Origin: Acidobacteriota bacterium
Lineage (GTDB): Bacteria > Acidobacteriota > Blastocatellia > Pyrinomonadales > Pyrinomonadaceae
Direction of reading: 5' to 3'
Assembly: GCA_029862725.1 (NCBI GenBank)
Contig: JAOTWT010000152.1
Location: forward strand, 1 to 7,002
DNA length: 7,002 nucleotides
Shown: positions 6,258 to 7,002 of the stretch, piece after piece
Layout of the letters: every line of letters starts with the position of its first letter
Position numbering within the stretch: position 1 is the stretch's first letter
Notes under the pieces: generated by a model
Database searches by the model: none
Told to the model about the DNA's origin: nothing
What the model saw: the letters and a program-made list of their open reading frames with translations, nothing else
Translations under genes and position numbers: made by a program

Positions 6258-6788
6258 ATGAGAACAATAATTATCCTGACGGCAGCCGTCCTGCTGTTCG
6301 GTTGCGGCAACGCGCCGGAAGTAAAAGAAGAACCTGTCACCAACACCAGAAACCAAAGCGATCGCGTCGCCGACACCGTCGCTTCGCACACGGTCGAAGG
6401 GGATCGGGACAAAAAGAATCGACCAGATATCGCAGTGCCCCCTGCTCCCAATGAGGGTGCAAAACGCAAATGGTCGCGAAGCGGCGACCCGATTGATACC
6501 TCGAAATTCGACGCCGCAATCGAGAGTGCGGCCGCCGATCTAAAAGCGAATCCGTCGGATGCCGCCTTACAAAAGGCGCTCGGCACGGCTTATTTTCGAA
6601 GGGGCGTCGCATTGACCGCAGCCCGCCAGTACGCGTCGGCGATTGGTGACTTCCGAAAGGCCGTAAAAAACGATCCGGCGAATTCGGAGGCCAAGCAGCA
6701 AATCGCTGTCATCACGTCGATTTACGACTCAATGAATATCGAGTCCCCGAAGGAAGGCGAGGAACCGCCGCCGTTGGAGTTTAAATAG
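6258..6788 (+). CDS. TPR-containing lipoprotein
   Basis: A 176-residue predicted lipoprotein. The short signal sequence MRTIIILTAAVLLFGC ends in a lipobox with Cys16 as the modified residue; Gly17 follows, so no Asp retention signal is present and an outer-membrane location is possible by E. coli rules. Residues 17 to about 80 are a polar, charged, probably disordered linker. Residues about 84-155 are helical and contain at least one good tetratricopeptide repeat, centred on ALGTAYFRRGVAL and RQYASAIGDFRKAVKNDPAN, with a possible degenerate repeat before it (FDAAIESAAADLKANPSD). TPRs bind protein partners, so this is likely a scaffold in the envelope. It begins 12 bases after the dikinase-like gene with only a weak ribosome site (AAGAAA region), consistent with co-translation in one transcript. 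The partner is unknown; the secreted protein just upstream is an obvious candidate by position only. Confidence 0.82.
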   Translation: MRTIIILTAAVLLFGCGNAPEVKEEPVTNTRNQSDRVADTVASHTVEGDRDKKNRPDIAVPPAPNEGAKRKWSRSGDPIDTSKFDAAIESAAADLKANPSDAALQKALGTAYFRRGVALTAARQYASAIGDFRKAVKNDPANSEAKQQIAVITSIYDSMNIESPKEGEEPPPLEFK

Positions 6789-6829
6789 AAAAAAGACTAG
6801 AGAATCTAAGATCCTCCACAGAAATTATT

Positions 6830-7002
6830 ATGGGTAAATCTGCAAACGATCTTCGCAAGGGAAACGTCGTGATACTCGACGGGGCTCCCTGCAAAGTAAT
6901 GGAATTCGAGCGCAACCAGCCTGGTAAAGGCGGTGCGATTGTACAGACACGGCTCCGCAATCTTGTCACCGGCAGTTCATTCGAGCACAGGTTTCGTTCA
7001 AA
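6830..7002 (+). CDS. efp: Elongation factor P, 3'-partial
   Basis: Translation factor that binds ribosomes stalled at polyproline stretches, between the P and E sites. Only the first 57 residues are in the window, covering most of the N-terminal KOW-like domain. Diagnostic segments are NDLRKGNVVILDGAP, the loop QPGKGGA (30-36) and RNLVTG followed by FRS. The loop tip is Lys33, the position that carries the modification in lysine-type EF-Ps (beta-lysine in E. coli, aminopentanol in B. subtilis) and is Arg in the rhamnosylated type, so this EF-P is of the lysine kind. It starts 41 bases after the TPR lipoprotein. No convincing Shine-Dalgarno sequence precedes the ATG; the bases before it are A/T-rich. 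Family identity is very safe; whether it belongs to the upstream transcript is open. Confidence 0.95.
   Translation, partial: MGKSANDLRKGNVVILDGAPCKVMEFERNQPGKGGAIVQTRLRNLVTGSSFEHRFRS

Noticed and set aside
6472..6489. GGTCGC and GCGACC inverted repeat with a six-base loop in the TPR lipoprotein gene.
   Set aside because: A six-base arm is expected by chance more than once in a window of this size, there is no U-tract, and it is mid-gene.
6789..6829. Possible terminator or promoter between the TPR lipoprotein gene and efp.
   Set aside because: No hairpin with a U-tract and no paired -35/-10 hexamers; TAAGAT at 6807-6812 has no partner at a proper distance.

Overview
The window is a dense, single-direction stretch of bacterial chromosome. 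Eight genes all lie on the + strand with gaps of at most 68 bases and one overlap, and no rRNA, tRNA, CRISPR array, insertion sequence or phage gene is visible. Base composition looks balanced (near 50% GC by eye). Two lipobox proteins, a Sec signal peptide and a sigma-54 activator point to a diderm bacterium. The gene mix (DUF4126, DUF4349, lysine-type EF-P) would suit an Acidobacteriota-like genome such as Blastocatellia, but this is a guess that the window cannot prove.

Layout: (1) 2-997, C-terminal part of a sigma-54 enhancer-binding regulator with a complete AAA+ core and Fis-type HTH, cut at the left edge. (2) 1044-1670, DUF4126 integral membrane protein. (3) 1690-2664, DUF4349 lipoprotein with an added C-terminal membrane segment. 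(4) 2651-2938, small two-helix membrane protein overlapping gene 3 by 14 bases. (5) 2956-4221, GT-B fold family 1 type glycosyltransferase. (6) 4290-6245, secreted PEP-synthase/dikinase-like protein whose phosphohistidine domain precedes the ATP-grasp domain. (7) 6258-6788, TPR lipoprotein. (8) 6830-7002, start of elongation factor P, cut at the right edge.

Genes 2-7 all look membrane, envelope or export related apart from the glycosyltransferase, which is presumably cytosolic and may act on a lipid or cell-surface acceptor. They read like one or two transcription units. How they cooperate is not known. A reasonable working idea is an envelope module in which a sugar is added by gene 5 and gene 6 acts outside the cytoplasm.

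The most unusual item is gene 6. It has a clear signal peptide, near-complete dikinase motifs (His260, K352, R449, E631, Q643), the domain order of plant glucan water dikinases, no PEP/pyruvate TIM barrel, and an N-terminal region I do not recognise. Other items worth a look are a perfect 11+11 base inverted repeat early in gene 6 and a sigma-54-like promoter sequence inside gene 2.
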